A stretch of DNA of 45,609 nt, taken from Caldithrix sp. (GTDB lineage Bacteria; Calditrichota; Calditrichia; Calditrichales; Calditrichaceae). Numbering within the stretch: the stretch's first letter is position 1; every line of letters begins with the position of its first letter. A program made the position numbers and the translations under genes. The notes under the pieces were generated by a model that did no database searches, had not been told where the DNA came from, and saw only the letters and a list, made by a program, of their open reading frames with translations. Positions 45,609 to 45,609 of the stretch are shown in pieces. The stretch spans positions 1 to 45,609 of the forward strand of contig DYOS01000009.1 in assembly GCA_020720405.1 (NCBI GenBank), read 5' to 3'.

Positions 45609-45609
45609 G

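Noticed and set aside
1-45609. CRISPR arrays, tRNA/rRNA genes, transposases or integrases
   Set aside because: I looked on both strands and saw no regularly spaced repeats, no cloverleaf-type segment in the gaps and no transposase or integrase motifs in any open frame.

Overview
The window is a gene-dense bacterial segment in which every gene I can support, 38 coding sequences, lies on the + strand. Many genes overlap by 1-8 bp (ATGA-type junctions). I see no rRNA, tRNA, CRISPR array, integrase or insertion sequence. Several features point to the FCB group (Bacteroidota, Calditrichota, Marinimicrobia, KSB1 and relatives): a two-component sensor with Reg_prop propeller and Y_Y_Y domains, secreted proteins ending in type IX-sorting/FlgD-like Ig modules, lamin-tail domains, and weak Shine-Dalgarno sites at many starts. 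The phylum is an inference. A non-Bacteroidetes member such as Calditrichota or Marinimicrobia would fit, but the sequence alone does not settle it.

Layout. (1) 1-458 is a non-coding stretch with three REP-like palindromes. (2) 459-5130 is a three-gene signalling operon: a periplasmic propeller sensor joined to a PAS, an Hpt and a CheA-type kinase core, then a CheY-like receiver and a CheX-like phosphatase. (3) 5258-9802 has a secreted endonuclease I, a geranylgeranyl-reductase-family flavoprotein and a secreted lamin-tail protein, nearly without gaps. (4) 9981-19238 is a central and fermentative metabolism block: pruA, a cyclic-2,3-diphosphoglycerate-synthetase-like GTPase, carbamate kinase, sucCD, ndk, a 3-hydroxyacyl-CoA dehydrogenase and ackA. 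Carbamate kinase, succinyl-CoA synthetase and acetate kinase all make NTP by substrate-level phosphorylation. (5) 19282-26086 is the classic fatty-acid cluster yceD-rpmF-plsX-fabH-fabD-fabG-acpP-fabF-rnc.

(6) 26103-42343 is a Wzx/Wzy-type surface polysaccharide locus: wecB, a Wza-like exporter, a Wzz-like co-polymerase, a Wzy-like polymerase, a Wzx-like flippase, three GT4 glycosyltransferases, a Wzi-like outer-membrane protein, and two large fusion proteins. The first fusion joins an apparently intact WecA/TagO-type sugar-1-phosphate transferase to a WbaP/PglC-like phosphoglycosyl transferase module. The second joins a GT2 glycosyltransferase to a similar module. In both, the catalytic Asp-Glu pair of the phosphoglycosyl transferase appears to be missing. 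(7) 42391-45608 returns to housekeeping: serS, a class II aldolase, plsC and upp.

The most interesting items are the paired fusions with degenerate phosphoglycosyl transferase domains, the outer-sensing receptor wired to a CheA-type kinase without a CheW-binding domain, and the CPGS-like GTPase beside carbamate kinase in a bacterium.
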